Assembly: GCA_001630475.1 (NCBI GenBank)
Contig: KV419401.1
Coordinates: 124,001 to 188,000 of the forward strand
DNA length: 64,000 nt
Reading direction: 5' to 3'
Origin: Sistotremastrum niveocremeum HHB9708
Taxonomy: Eukaryota; Basidiomycota; Agaricomycetes; Sistotremastrales; Sistotremastraceae
Both the position numbers and the translations under genes were made by a program. Under the pieces are notes generated by a model. It was given only the letters and a program-made list of their open reading frames with translations, had not been told where the DNA came from and ran no database searches. How positions within the stretch are numbered: the stretch's first letter is position 1; each line of letters starts with the position of its first letter. Below are positions 46,547-57,623 of this stretch, one piece after another.

Positions 46547-48196
46547 ATGGCGACCAATCGTCAGAAGCTTGCACCAGGAACCAATTATCGAGACTTCCAG
46601 GATTTGACGGGTCGGATAACTTTGACACCAGATTTTGCAGAGTTCTCTGCGACAGGAGGGTCTTCCTATATTTATCGAGCCACTTTCTCTGGCATGAATA
46701 TCGCAGTCAAGGTTTTCAGAGATGTGCTTGTCACAAGCGAAGACAAACGGTATGCTTTAGCCAAGGTACGACGTTTCTTCGTGTCAATCACATTGAACAC
46801 AGGTAACCGTCTATATGGCAGAAGATAGCTGGCGAGATGAAAATGTGGTCCAGCGCCCGACATGAAAACATCCTACCTTTCTTAGGTTATTGTTTTTATG
46901 GCGCAGACCGTGGCGCCAAATTTGATCCTCATCATCACCATCTCTTTTCGTTGGTCTCTCCTTGGATGGAGAACGGAACTGTGATCGATTATCTCCGGTC
47001 CCCTTCTACGTCAAATGTGCCTCAAATTCGCATTGACTTGGTGGGTGATGGTTTGAGTCCCAAGGAATCCGTTTATTGATCTGAGGTTTAGCTAACTGGC
47101 GTCATGAATGGCCTGTCGTATCTTCATTCGAACGGGATTGTCCACGGAGACATCAAAGGGGTGAGCTACCGTGCTCTCTGTTTTTCGTCTTAATTTGATG
47201 GTGTGACAGAGTAACATTCTTGTCTCGGATGATGGAAAGGCGCTCTTGGCCGACTTCGGCCTAGCTCGGCTTGTGGACAACGATGACGAGCTGGCTTCCA
47301 CCACGGCCGGTCTCAGAGGCACCATTCGATGGATGGCTCCGGAAGTAGCTTGCGCATTGGGCCGCTCTTCCAATCCTGCTCGCGAAAGCGATATCTGGGG
47401 CTTCGGGTGTGTCGTGCTTGTGCGTTGATCTTTTTCCATCTCGTCTGAGGATTCAAACATTGCATCTTAGGAAATAATTGCATCCCTGGTGCCTTATCAG
47501 GAGCGCAGGCGGCCGGTCAGTGTCATATGTGCTATGCTGCAACATGAACCACCCGCTCGATATGATAGAAAGATGCCTGAAGAAGAACAGAATGATCATG
47601 AATTACGTACCAAACTCGCTGCATTTGAGAGATACCCCCGTCTCTGGGAACTTTGTCAAGCTTGTTGGGATTTCGTTCCCGCTTCACGACCAACTTGCCA
47701 GATGATACTTGAGGTCCTCCACAAAACCTTCGAAGTGCAAAGGCCGCAAACCCAGCCATCGACTCCTCGGCCACCACAGGGAGAGGTTCAGGCCACCAAG
47801 CGTGTTGGTGAACCTAGTGTGCCTCCCTTCCCTCCAGTTTCGCCTTCCGATCCCCAGCTCTGCTCAACTCGGCCACTTTCTCGGCATGAAACGGCCATCC
47901 TGGCCGCCTCGTCGCCTGAGGATCCACTTGACCTGAACCACACTGATTTCCAAACTTGTGAAGCCTTCATTTCAGTCAAAACTGTTCACAAGTTTGGGTT
48001 GTTTGGGTTGTTACGCGCTCGTGGTCAGGCGCGTGCTCTGCCAGACCCGACGAGGCGTTTTCAAAGGTTTGAAAAGTTTCAGTCACACAAGTCATCTTGT
48101 CGCACTGCCGTTGGTTCCATTTTCAGCGGTACAACGAGAGAGTGGATTTTCGAGGCGCACGTGTCTGTGATGACTAGTAAGCAGCACGTATATTAA
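46547..48196 (+). CDS. Protein kinase, basidiomycete TKL-like type, copy 2
   Basis: A paralogue of the gene at 44261. The start MATNRQKLAPGTNY is followed by LTGRITLTPDFAEF, an altered glycine loop SATGGSSYIYR, IAVKVFRD, ENILPFLGY, SPWMENGTVIDYL, the catalytic loop HGDIKGSNIL, LADFGLARL, GTIRWMAPEV and ESDIWGFGCVVLEII. All catalytic residues except the first glycine(s) of the loop are kept. The C-terminal tail differs fully from copy 1: it is Pro-rich at first (RPQTQPSTPRPPQ) and then basic (FGLLRARGQARALPD). The inner ATG at 46547 is preferred to the in-frame ATG at 46454, since the extra residues do not look conserved with copy 1. Exon plan equals that of copy 1. Confidence 0.83.
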
Positions 48197-48569
48197 TTGG
48201 GCGGCTACTCCTGGCTCTCGACTTGCTATGTATTACAATTCCAGTTTCTCATTTCACTGTAATATCCCAGTGTTACTGTCTCATGCATAAAATTCTTGAG
48301 ACGATTGCATGTATTTATCACTGTGATCATAGGTAGTATATGACCTCCCAGAACTTCCGTACACTTTAATTTTCAACTTGAAGCCTTAGACACTTTCAGT
48401 GGAGACCTAGTAAATCCATCAGTTGGGTCTATTTATCTGCAAGACCACGAACCCCTTCGGAACCCATTCCATTGGCGTGTGCCTTTTCGAAAGGACCAAT
48501 TCTGATGACCCGCGACTGGGTACTGATTTCTCCCCCCTATATTCGGATCCGCGTCAGCGGAAGCATAAA
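48197..48569. other. Convergent intergenic region
   Basis: 373 bp between kinase 2 and the DUF6534 gene, which runs toward it. No coding signal. Confidence 0.4.
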
Positions 48570-50397
48570 TCAATTCAATAGCTTGTTGACTTCTACGTCA
48601 TTCTGTTGCGCGTGCTCCAGGCTTGAAGAACTTTCAGGCTTATACGTCCAAGGAATCACACGCGCAATTCTGGCAGAATAAGGCGCTCTGATTGATGCGA
48701 AACTACTAGTGGAAGGCTTGTGTTTGTGAGTTCGGAATATCTCTGCATCTCCGGTTTGCTGTTGCTTTCGAAGATCGGAGCGGGTGTTGAGGCTGTTTGG
48801 TATAATGAACAGATCAGCAAACTGATGGCCTCCGTAGGATAGTACTCACGAGGTCAGAACTGATGCGACATAGACTGTGCTGAGGGTATCAGAGCGCGAA
48901 GATTTTTGGAATGAGCAGTTCTTGCCTTTACTAAGAGCCTCAAACACGGCGAGATATGCCAAGCTATTTGGGATGGTGAGGAACTGTTTTGCCACTAAGT
49001 GTCCTATTCGGATGAGTAATTGTGTCAACCTACAAGCACCATCATCACGATATCCAGGACACTTCCACCGATACAAAGATTATTGAACACGGTCGAATGT
49101 TAACAAATTAAAAGCCTACGAGGTTAGAATGCCATTCTTGATGGTGTAATAGAAGAGACGTGAGAGGATGTTATCAGTCCTGTAGAACGAGAACATGGCA
49201 TTCGGTCAGTCCGGGGAGCCCGCCACTTTCAGCAAAGCATCGCACTGTTGGAATCCGGTTCGCGACTTGCGCAGAAAATAACACAAGCCGCCGGCAATGG
49301 TAATATCTGTGCAGACAATCAAAACGACCGCCACTGTCACCAAGGTCTTCTCTTGTGCCGCGAATTCGGGCCAGAATGGGAGCCGGAAGCTTATGGATTC
49401 TTAGTACATGGACATGCTCCGGAATGTACAACCCACAGCTTGATGGTCAGTGCTATGAAGTTATTTAGATTCAGGTTTTTTAAACTTTTAGATACGCACC
49501 TAACAGACTCCCTAATGTGACACGTGAGTGGCAGAAAGCAAACCTGTTCGTTTCTCACACCTATGCTCGCCAACTCCATAACAGCCTTGACGTGAAACAC
49601 TGAGATGTGAATTTATCCTTTGTTGCTGACGTTTCGAACTTACAATCGGTGCACAGACGACCCACTTGTATCCAGTGCTCACTAGATCAAACTCGGTTAG
49701 CTCGGATCTATAAAAAACCTGCAAACTGATGTACATACTCTTCCATAGTTTGATGACGAAGAAAGCGTGGCAAATAAGCCCCGAGAACATCTTAAAGTGC
49801 TATCAGCGTCATATCCACCGATATTTGGCGTTCATACACTCAATGGTATGGTAAGCTTGTGAACCTCAAATAAATGAGCCTGAAACTGATAGTGGAAGTA
49901 GACTTACATCGCACGACCTGTCGATGTCTTTAAATAAATTTACATATCCTCACGAGACCCTCTATGACTTGCCAAATTGTTCTCAACAGCAGTCCCGGAT
50001 TGGAAATGGCCGAAGTGAAATAAAACCATAGGAAATGCCAGCAAAACGCTAGGTGCACGCATTCGATGATCCTGCGAATATGTCAAACTCCGAGCTTGCT
50101 TTACTGAATAGGTCAGGAAGTCTACATAAGTACTCCTATCTGAGAGAAATTCAGTATCATCTTAGCAAACAAGACACGGCGAATTTACAGACCATCGACT
50201 TTAGGGACCACGCATCGCTTGAAAACGCGCGGAAGTATGCAATGCTTTGAAAGGTAGTAAAGCCGTGTAACCTGATGAGTCGACAGTCACCCTCTGTAAT
50301 GACATTCTTTACAAAGGGGGTGGTCTCACAAGGTAGTCACCAAAACACCAATGAGGAGTATTCCAAAGGACGAACTGAGGGCAGTAGCGATAGTCAT
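48570..50397 (-). CDS. DUF6534-type seven-helix membrane protein
   Basis: About ten short exons, spliced by hand on the minus strand, give a protein of about 320 residues with seven predicted helices. The start MTIATALSSSFGILLIGVLV is followed by LLHGFTTFQSIAYF, IGVLMIIECVHLAF, SGLICHAFFVIKLW, then DITIAGGLCYFLRKSRTGFQ joined to RTDNILSRLFYYTIKNGILT, and YVASVLTSLNTRSDLRK near the end. The sequence L-C-Y-x-L-x-x-S-R-T-G-F followed by T-D-x-(I/L)-L-x-R-L and the LN(S/T)R end are typical of the DUF6534 family, large in Agaricomycetes and of unknown function. The tail is Ser-rich and polar. No frame break was required, though several splice choices are uncertain (for example AGAGG|GTCTCG near 49950). 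Confidence 0.72.
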
Positions 50398-53300
50398 CTT
50401 AGCGGACGATCAAGGAAGGCGATCACGATTGCCTCGAGTCTTCGGTTTATGTAGTCAGATATGCGTCCTTCGGATCAGTACGATGTCCTCCGGGAGGCCG
50501 CAATAGTTGAGCCCGTAACGCTTCTTGGGAAGAATTTCGTATCCAGCAGCGAATTGACGGATGAGCATGCGAGACCGGTGCCATCATCACCTGGCTGCGG
50601 TACTCTCGAAGAAGTTGCATATCGGATCATATTTCGGATCACGTCGACCTGAGGGCTTCTCTGATCTTGCTATTGCTCTGTGAATCCTTAAGCTTGGAGA
50701 TGAGACAGTGCGGGTCCTAGACCTGAAGCACTTTGGAATGATTCGAAAAGAATCGCTCATTAATGTGCAGACTTCGTGAATTGTCCTGCGTCTTTGGAAT
50801 TCAATAAGACAAATACTAAATGAGACCCGAATTTACTATCAACTTGCCTCAAAAATAACTTTGGACCGTGAGCGTCATTCGTGGGCATTGCTGATGGCGC
50901 CGTTACAGTGGCACTTCCAAATCCGGTAACAGCCTCTGCAATCGAACAACGATCACGTAACCTGTCCTTTCTGCTCATAGCCGTCATTAAGTTTGCTTTC
51001 TCTAGATGTCGGTAGAATGACTTGAATCTCGTTTATTATCTGGCATTCTGATTAAATTTATTCGTTAAATGATCTCAATCGGAACTGCGTTCTCCGTACC
51101 AGAAGATCCTGTGCCAGTCCGAGTCTCAAGATCTTTGACATGCGACTATTGGATAAATCACAACAGCGGGACGAATATGACAAGTGACACGATGAAAGAC
51201 TTTGAAAACGCGACGGAGAATCTTACTTCAGCGATAGACAACAGCAAGATACGAAACAGGCAAATACCATGGGAAATACCTCGAAGAAGATGATGGCACA
51301 CTCTCGAACTCATCTCTCACCGTGGAGTGGGTGTCATATCATGCTTCGGAGTTCGCCTTGTTTTATCATTCTCGCTTATCCCAGGGCTACAGCCACTCTC
51401 GAGGCACACGTTTATCGGGCAGCAGGGAAGGTAGCTCAAAGGTGTCTTGATTAACTAAGTATCCGGTAATGCTTCGATGGGCGAGGAGGAAAGGAACAAT
51501 GAGAAAGAATATGTAGTCGTTGAACGAGACACAGAGATAACAGATTGTGTAGCCACGCAATCGAGCTGAAAGGGCGTGATGGCATCAAACTTCGGGTCAC
51601 GAGCGGGGGAATAAAAATCAGACACTGCGGAAGTAGGTAGTTCCGAGCTCACACGTCTTGACATGAGAATGAAAATAGGTGCACTCGTAGTAGGTCAAAT
51701 CGGCGGAGAATGTCGACTTGGATAGGGAAGTGAAGTGGCAGAAAGAAGGGTGGTGATGTTGTTAGGGAGGCGAGCGCTCGACCGATACACGTTCATGATT
51801 CACCTTTTGGTCCTACTAAGTAACTGTAGGACATAAAGTCCATGTCATTACCAAAGCATACACAGATCACGATAGGAAAGGTGCGTTCGAGAATCAATCA
51901 GCACTTTCAGACGAAATAAGGCCGTATGGAGATTTTGTTCACTGGCGATGCATACGAGAGCTGCGAGAGAGGGATGGTGCAAAATACAGCAGGGAATGGA
52001 GGCATTAGAGGAGATTTCTGGATGGGCCCATGGGTGATGAATTCGCATACATGTAAGGAGCCTGAGACCAGAACCTTCTGCTGGAAACATGCACTTGCTC
52101 CTGTCCGTAGAATAGACACCCGAGTCTCAAGTACCCAGAATATGACAGCAAGATACATTGCAGTGAAAAGGCCAGAGATAAGCATGAGGAGTCTGATCAA
52201 TTGCAGCAGTCAACCTCCATGGCCGGATGTTCGCAACATCTGGCCATGATGGAACCAGTTGTAAGATTATGTAAGCGTTATCCAAACAAGCGCCGTCCCT
52301 TTCAGATCGCTCCTTTTTGTATCCATTCAGCTGCTGGACATCATTCATCGCTCAAGGTCACAGTTCCCTGGGGACTCGAAACAACGGATTGGTGTCTATA
52401 AAACATGCCAATTTTGAGCTCTGTTTCCCTTGATCCTTCTCGACTTTCACCTATAGTGGAGTACAGGGCTCGCTGTTTCGTGCAAACGAGACATTCTGGT
52501 ATTCATATTGGGACAACCCGAATTAATGGCCACTCTATCCCTCATCCGCGTATCCCAGTATTGCTCATGAAAACCATCTCAAACCGCATAGCTCAAACGA
52601 ATGCAATCTTTGAGCGAACGGATAATATCCAGTGCACCGAACCGCGCCCGGTCCCAAATGCACCTGGTTTCACCATTATTCACCTTGCGTCGCCTATACT
52701 CGAGTACCCTCTATAGGTTGGATCTGGTCCACAATTTGTTCCTTCATTCGATAACGAATATCGTACGGCCCGCGCTTGTTTTCAGCCTTTGCCTGCAACC
52801 CAAACCCTTCCGACGGCTGGGGTACCTGGCTTCTGCCACGGAATGCGGAAGTCCTCTAGTCCTGGTTTCTCCAGTAACAAGCCGGATCTGATGTGCACGA
52901 AAATGTCGTCACCGATTATAAATATACTCTGCGAGCCTCTCCGTACTCTCGGCAGGAGCAAATTTGTCGTTTTGAGTCTGAACCAACGGAGAGTCCTTGT
53001 AGGTCGTCGCTGTCGCATCCTATCATTGATCAAGGCTACCACTATGATCATCGTGAGGACAAGAAAGCAGGGCATGGACGCTTATACGTTCCTGGGGTAT
53101 TCCATTCTTCCAATCAACAGACCAACCGGATTGGGTTTTGCACCCTCGCGATCTTCTGACGCCTTTGAGCTTCTTTCGCCTTCAGATTCTGGCATTTCGC
53201 GATCGGCTTCTGATACCCTCCTGACTCGCCGCTAATTAAAGACTATGAGTATAGTGCTGCCTCGGAGGAATCTCGCTACACTCCACATCGATCATGGTGT

Positions 53301-53557
53301 TCGGCCCGCTCTTCCTGACGTTGATACACTGCTATCTTCACCATCGCAAATTCGATGCCGGCCATGTCCATGTCCTTCTGGTCATCTGGAAGAATTCAGG
53401 ATGCCCACTTCCGTGACGGACTCCTCACGGTTATCCGCTTCCTTATCCGCTCTTCCTTCCTCAAGCCTTCGCGATCAGCAGGTTCTTGCTATTTCGTCTC
53501 ATATAGAGAAGCATTGCGGGATGAGAAACTTTGCGCTTCGTCTTCCTACACCCCACA
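50398..53557. other. Unresolved 3.1-kb region, possible decayed or heavily spliced genes
   Basis: No complete gene could be built. Suggestive pieces are a hydrophobic stretch on the minus strand at about 52085-52190 (LLMLISGLFTAMYLAVIFW), which could be a helix of another DUF6534-like gene; a plus-strand frame at 51069-51290; and a plus-strand frame ending in a Ser-rich tail (SPSDSGISRSASDTLL) at about 53155-53235. They may belong to one or two intron-rich genes or to relics. The last 300 bp should hold the transporter promoter. Confidence 0.35.
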
Positions 53558-55439
53558 ATGTTGGACGAAAAGCAGGGCGTTCAGCTTTCTGAGAAGGTCT
53601 CGAACCCAGAGCATACTGAGCTCCCTCTCAAGCCAGATGCCAAGGTCTTGAACACTGCCAAAGACTCTCGCCTCGCTCAGGCCTTACTCGAAGAACGCCC
53701 CAACCTCCTCTCAAAGAACAGCATCAAGCTGTTCTGCGTCCTCTTCGTCTCATACCTCTGTTCGGCCCAGAACGGTTTCGATTCGAACACTTTCGGTGGT
53801 GTTTCTGCTCTTCCTGACTTCAAGGCCCAGTTTGGCACCAACATTGCATCGACGACTGGATTCCTCGCCGCTATCTACATTATTGGCAATGTCATCGGCT
53901 CCTTCGTCGCTGGTCCTTGCGCTGATCGATGGGGACGAAAAGTCGGCATGTTCATCGCATCTTTCATCACCCTGATTGGGGCGATCGTCCAAGCGAGCGC
54001 GGAGAACAAACGGGATCTCATCGCAGGTCGCGTTGTGCTCGGTGTTGGTACTGTAATGCTGGGCCCTAGCGCTCAGAGTTACGCGGTTGAGATGTCCCAC
54101 CCTGGTTATCGTGGTCTGATGGTCGGCGCGTTCCAAGCTTGTTTCTTTTTGGGAACCAGTAAGTTTTTCGTTCACAGCGACGCAGCATGGACTGACGCGT
54201 TTCATTCGCTAGTTATCTCAACATGGGTCGAATATGGTCTATCGTTCAACAACAGCGGGTCTACCATCAACTGGCGTCTTCCGATGGCCTTGCAAGCCCT
54301 GCCCTCTATCGGTGTCCTCCTTTTTGTCTACTTCATCCCCGAGTCCCCTCGTTGGTATATGGCTCAAGGACAACAGGAGAAGGCTCGTGCTATCCTAGTG
54401 AAGTGAGTACATTCGGATTCTTTATTCGCGTTTTCTCATTACCAATCAGGTATCACGGAAACGACAACCCCAACAGTAAAATTGTTCAACTCGAAATGGA
54501 GGAGATGGAGGAGGTTATCTCAACCACCGGCTCTGATAAGCGCTGGTGGGATTATACGGCTTTGTACGTTTGTTCACCTCACTGGTTGACTATATTAACC
54601 TCATCGACAATAGGTTCAAGTCTCGCAGCGCTCGTCATCGGACGTTCATTGTGCTTTGCGTCGGTTTCTTCGGACAACTCGATCTCCCTCCCACGTCATA
54701 CTACTTCCCTCTCATGGTATGCCTTTTCTCGGTAAAGTTTATCGTGAAACTCATCATATGAACAGGTCCAAACGGCGGGTATCACGTCGACACGTTCTCA
54801 ACTCCTATGCAACGCCCTCCAGACACCCATCATGATGATTTCAACGCTCGCCGGTATCCAATTCATCGATCGTTGGGGTCGTCGTCGGATGCTCATGACC
54901 TCATCCGTCTGCATGACTATCTGTGTCGCGATTATCATCGCATGCACAGCTACTCAGACGGGCCACGCAGCTATCGGATTGACCGGGATCGCGTTCATAT
55001 ACGTGTTCCTCGTTGTCTTCGCCTTCGTTTGGACGCCTTGCCAGGCGCTTTACCCCACGGAAGTTCTGACCACCAACACCAGAGCTAAGGGGCTTGCTCT
55101 GAACGGCCTCTGGATGAAGTAAGTTCTCTTCTTGTTGAACTCATGCCACGCAATACTGATATTCGGCCAGCATTATTTCCTTCATCAACACCTATGCCGC
55201 TCCAGTTGGCATTACGCGTTCCTCTTGGCGATTCTATCTCCTCTATCTCATCATCGATGCTGTTGGCGTGATCGTGATCTACTTCACTTTCGTGGAGACA
55301 CGTGGAAGAAATCTCGAGGAGTTAGACGCTATATTCGATGACCCTCATCCTGTGACTGCCAGTCTGGCCATGCAGAAGGTTGTTGTCAGAGAAGACCAAA
55401 TGGGTGGTGTCCTTGTACAGGAAGATGAGAAAGCGTGAT
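53558..55439 (+). CDS. MFS sugar transporter
   Basis: A major-facilitator transporter of the sugar porter family with about 540 residues in six or so exons. The start MLDEKQGVQLSEKVS is followed by a cytosolic tail and 12 predicted helices. Sugar-porter signatures are clear: CADRWGRKVG after helix 2, then GRVVLGVG, SAQSYAVEMSHPGYRG, PESPRWYMAQGQ before the central loop, DRWGRRRM in the second half, and VETRGRNLEELD at the end. The N-terminal half resembles fungal lactose/hexose permeases of the plasma membrane (QNGFDSNTFGGVSALPDFK). Substrate cannot be read from the sequence. It runs into phosphomannose isomerase, separated by only 112 bp. Confidence 0.9.
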
Positions 55440-55551
55440 GTCTGTAACGATCTATTTACAAGAAATTTGTATTCTACATGTACTGCATTATTGTGTACAT
55501 TTGTAAGCTTGAGGGGTATCCTATTGTAACGACTATACGAATTCTATTGTT

Positions 55552-56891
55552 TTACTCAATGACCGTTGACCAATACATCTCTGTATTCTCCGCGGTAGCT
55601 TTGATTTTGATGCCTTGGTTTGCAGCAACGAAGACGACAGCGCCAGTGTCCAATTGTAGAGGCTCAGCATCGCACGTACTGACGACTGCCGAACCCTGCA
55701 CGACGATACCGATACTGGGTCCTTTGGCGGGGAGCAGTATATCATCGTCGCCTTCCTGGCTCAATGTGGTTCTGAGCACGGTAAATTCTTCGAGAGGGGG
55801 ATTGTAAGCGATCGTCCTTCGTGATCGCGATCCCGGGTACGATTCGTGCGGTAAAGCGAAGTCCTTGGCGGCTCGCGATGTGTAGGTGAGCATCGCAGAG
55901 AATGTCTCGGGGTCGCGATCAGATGCGGGACAGAAGGCGCTATTGACGACATTGTCGGATATGGCCATACATTCGACGATATCTATTATTTTGCGTCAGT
56001 ACTTCAACACGAAAGGAACGAAGAACTTCTTACCTCCTTCAAGGTATGCATGCGCTTCATCTGCGCCAATATAGATCGCCTCACCCTTCTCCAGAGTTAC
56101 GAGGTTCATGAAGAACGGGGCGATCAGGATGCCGACATCACCAGGGTACTGTTCGTTCAGCTTCACCACCACACCCGCAACCTCGTCGTTCGGGTGTTCT
56201 TTGCACCTCGCTACTAGACTCTCGATAGTGCCTTTGAGTTCTTCCTCCGGGGTTTGAAGGAGAGTCGATATAACTTCTTTCATGGACTTTCCCGGGTCCT
56301 TGTCGATGAGATCGTGGAGTTCTGGAACATACTTGACGAATTGACGGATTTCGTCAATTGGTCGGAACCCAACAAAACCCTTGAAGGGTGATAGTGCGAG
56401 AGCGATCTCGGGTTTGTGGTTGGAATCGACAAAATTTTCGGCATCCTTCTTGTTTAATTTCTCTGCAAGACGTTTATCGGGATGCGCTTGGAGAGGCAAG
56501 GCCTTTCGTATCGATAGGATTTTGAAAAGGAAGGGAATTTCAGGAGTTGGGTCATTGAATTTATCTATGACGTGATTCCCTAGATAATGCGTAGGATTGG
56601 TGGCAAGAAGCGATTTGAGGTCGAGGTATGTCGAATCGTATAATGAAGATGGACCATTTGGATGAGTTCCCATCCATATCTGGATAATCAGTTAATACAC
56701 CAGACGTAGACAGTGTGTACTATGCTTGCCTCGGCGTAACTGGTATTTTCGTCCAGTTCAAACTCGGGGCCAACGGCAGCTGGAGCAAGACGAGCTACTA
56801 GCGACTCTGAGCCTTGCTTTCCCCAGTCATAAGTTTGAGTAGAGCATTTAAGTCGGACAACGCTGAGCGTGGCGTTTGTTGTGTCGGACAT
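55552..56891 (-). CDS. PMI40: Mannose-6-phosphate isomerase, type I
   Basis: The cytosolic zinc enzyme that interconverts fructose-6-P and mannose-6-P, feeding GDP-mannose for cell-wall mannoproteins and glycosylation. Motifs: TQTYDWGKQGSESLVA at the N-terminus, YAEIWMGTHPNGPS (joined across an intron), KILSIRKALPLQAHPDK with the zinc-binding Gln and His, HKPEIALALSPF with the zinc-binding Glu, and DEAHAYLEG joined across an intron to DIVECMAISDNVV with the last zinc His. The end is MYWSTVIE. Total about 415 residues, normal for the family. Four exons inferred, intact. It converges with the sugar transporter, which is suggestive but not evidence of a pathway link. Confidence 0.93.
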
Positions 56892-57623
56892 GATGGTGGA
56901 AGAGTAGAAAGAAATTGAGCTCCCCCGTCAGTCGCTGGAAGATCATTTCAGGTTCGTTGGAGAGAGGCATGATGTCATCGACGACACAGCTCTACGCTTC
57001 CAGATGTAGTCATTAAGAATATTTTGTTGCACTCAGCCGTTATCGACAACAGTTAGCTTGAAGAAAATGCAGAGAAATAATTGGGGGATGTGGCTAAGGT
57101 CAGGAGTCGTCGGATGCATTTTGAGCCTCCCAGTCGCGGCAGGCGCCAGATGACCTGCCAGTGCTCTTAGACAACTCCTTTGCTCATCACGCTAATGATG
57201 TTGAAGCCCGCGGCAGAAATTGGAGTTTTCATGACTTCTCGTGATGCAACTCATCTCAGCACAGACGGTGTAAAGAGCGGCATCCATCTTCATCCTTTTT
57301 TTAAACGGACACCGCCATTGGACCGGAACGGTCATCAACACAGCTTCGCTGCGGACCTCGTTGTAATGGGCAGACGAAGGCGTGGGCGAAGGGGCTGCAA
57401 GAATGTGATACTCAAAACGTTTACCACTCTCAGTACATCTCCTTACGGAGGAAGATACCATTGTTGTGAAAGGTACGAAATAACTTTTCTGAAACCGTCA
57501 GAAATCTTTTGATGGAGATTCACAGGCGGTGCGAAGACTTAGAAATTTGCCTGCCATCCATTGCCTTGAAGACCTTCTTCCCCATATTCCAAGGTGGTTC
57601 TGCCACACTTCCGTCGACGCCTG
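56892..57623. other. Divergent promoter region, PMI / TPR-CHAT
   Basis: 732 bp between start codons. A frame at 57180-57512 has no family features. The TPR-CHAT frame is open back to 57570 but has no ATG before 57624. Confidence 0.4.

Noticed and set aside
57180-57512. 110-residue frame upstream of the TPR-CHAT gene
   Set aside because: No conserved features; mixed composition typical of chance frames in a promoter region.
57594-57623. Earlier start of the TPR-CHAT protein
   Set aside because: The frame is open but the codon at 57594 is GTG; the first ATG is at 57624.
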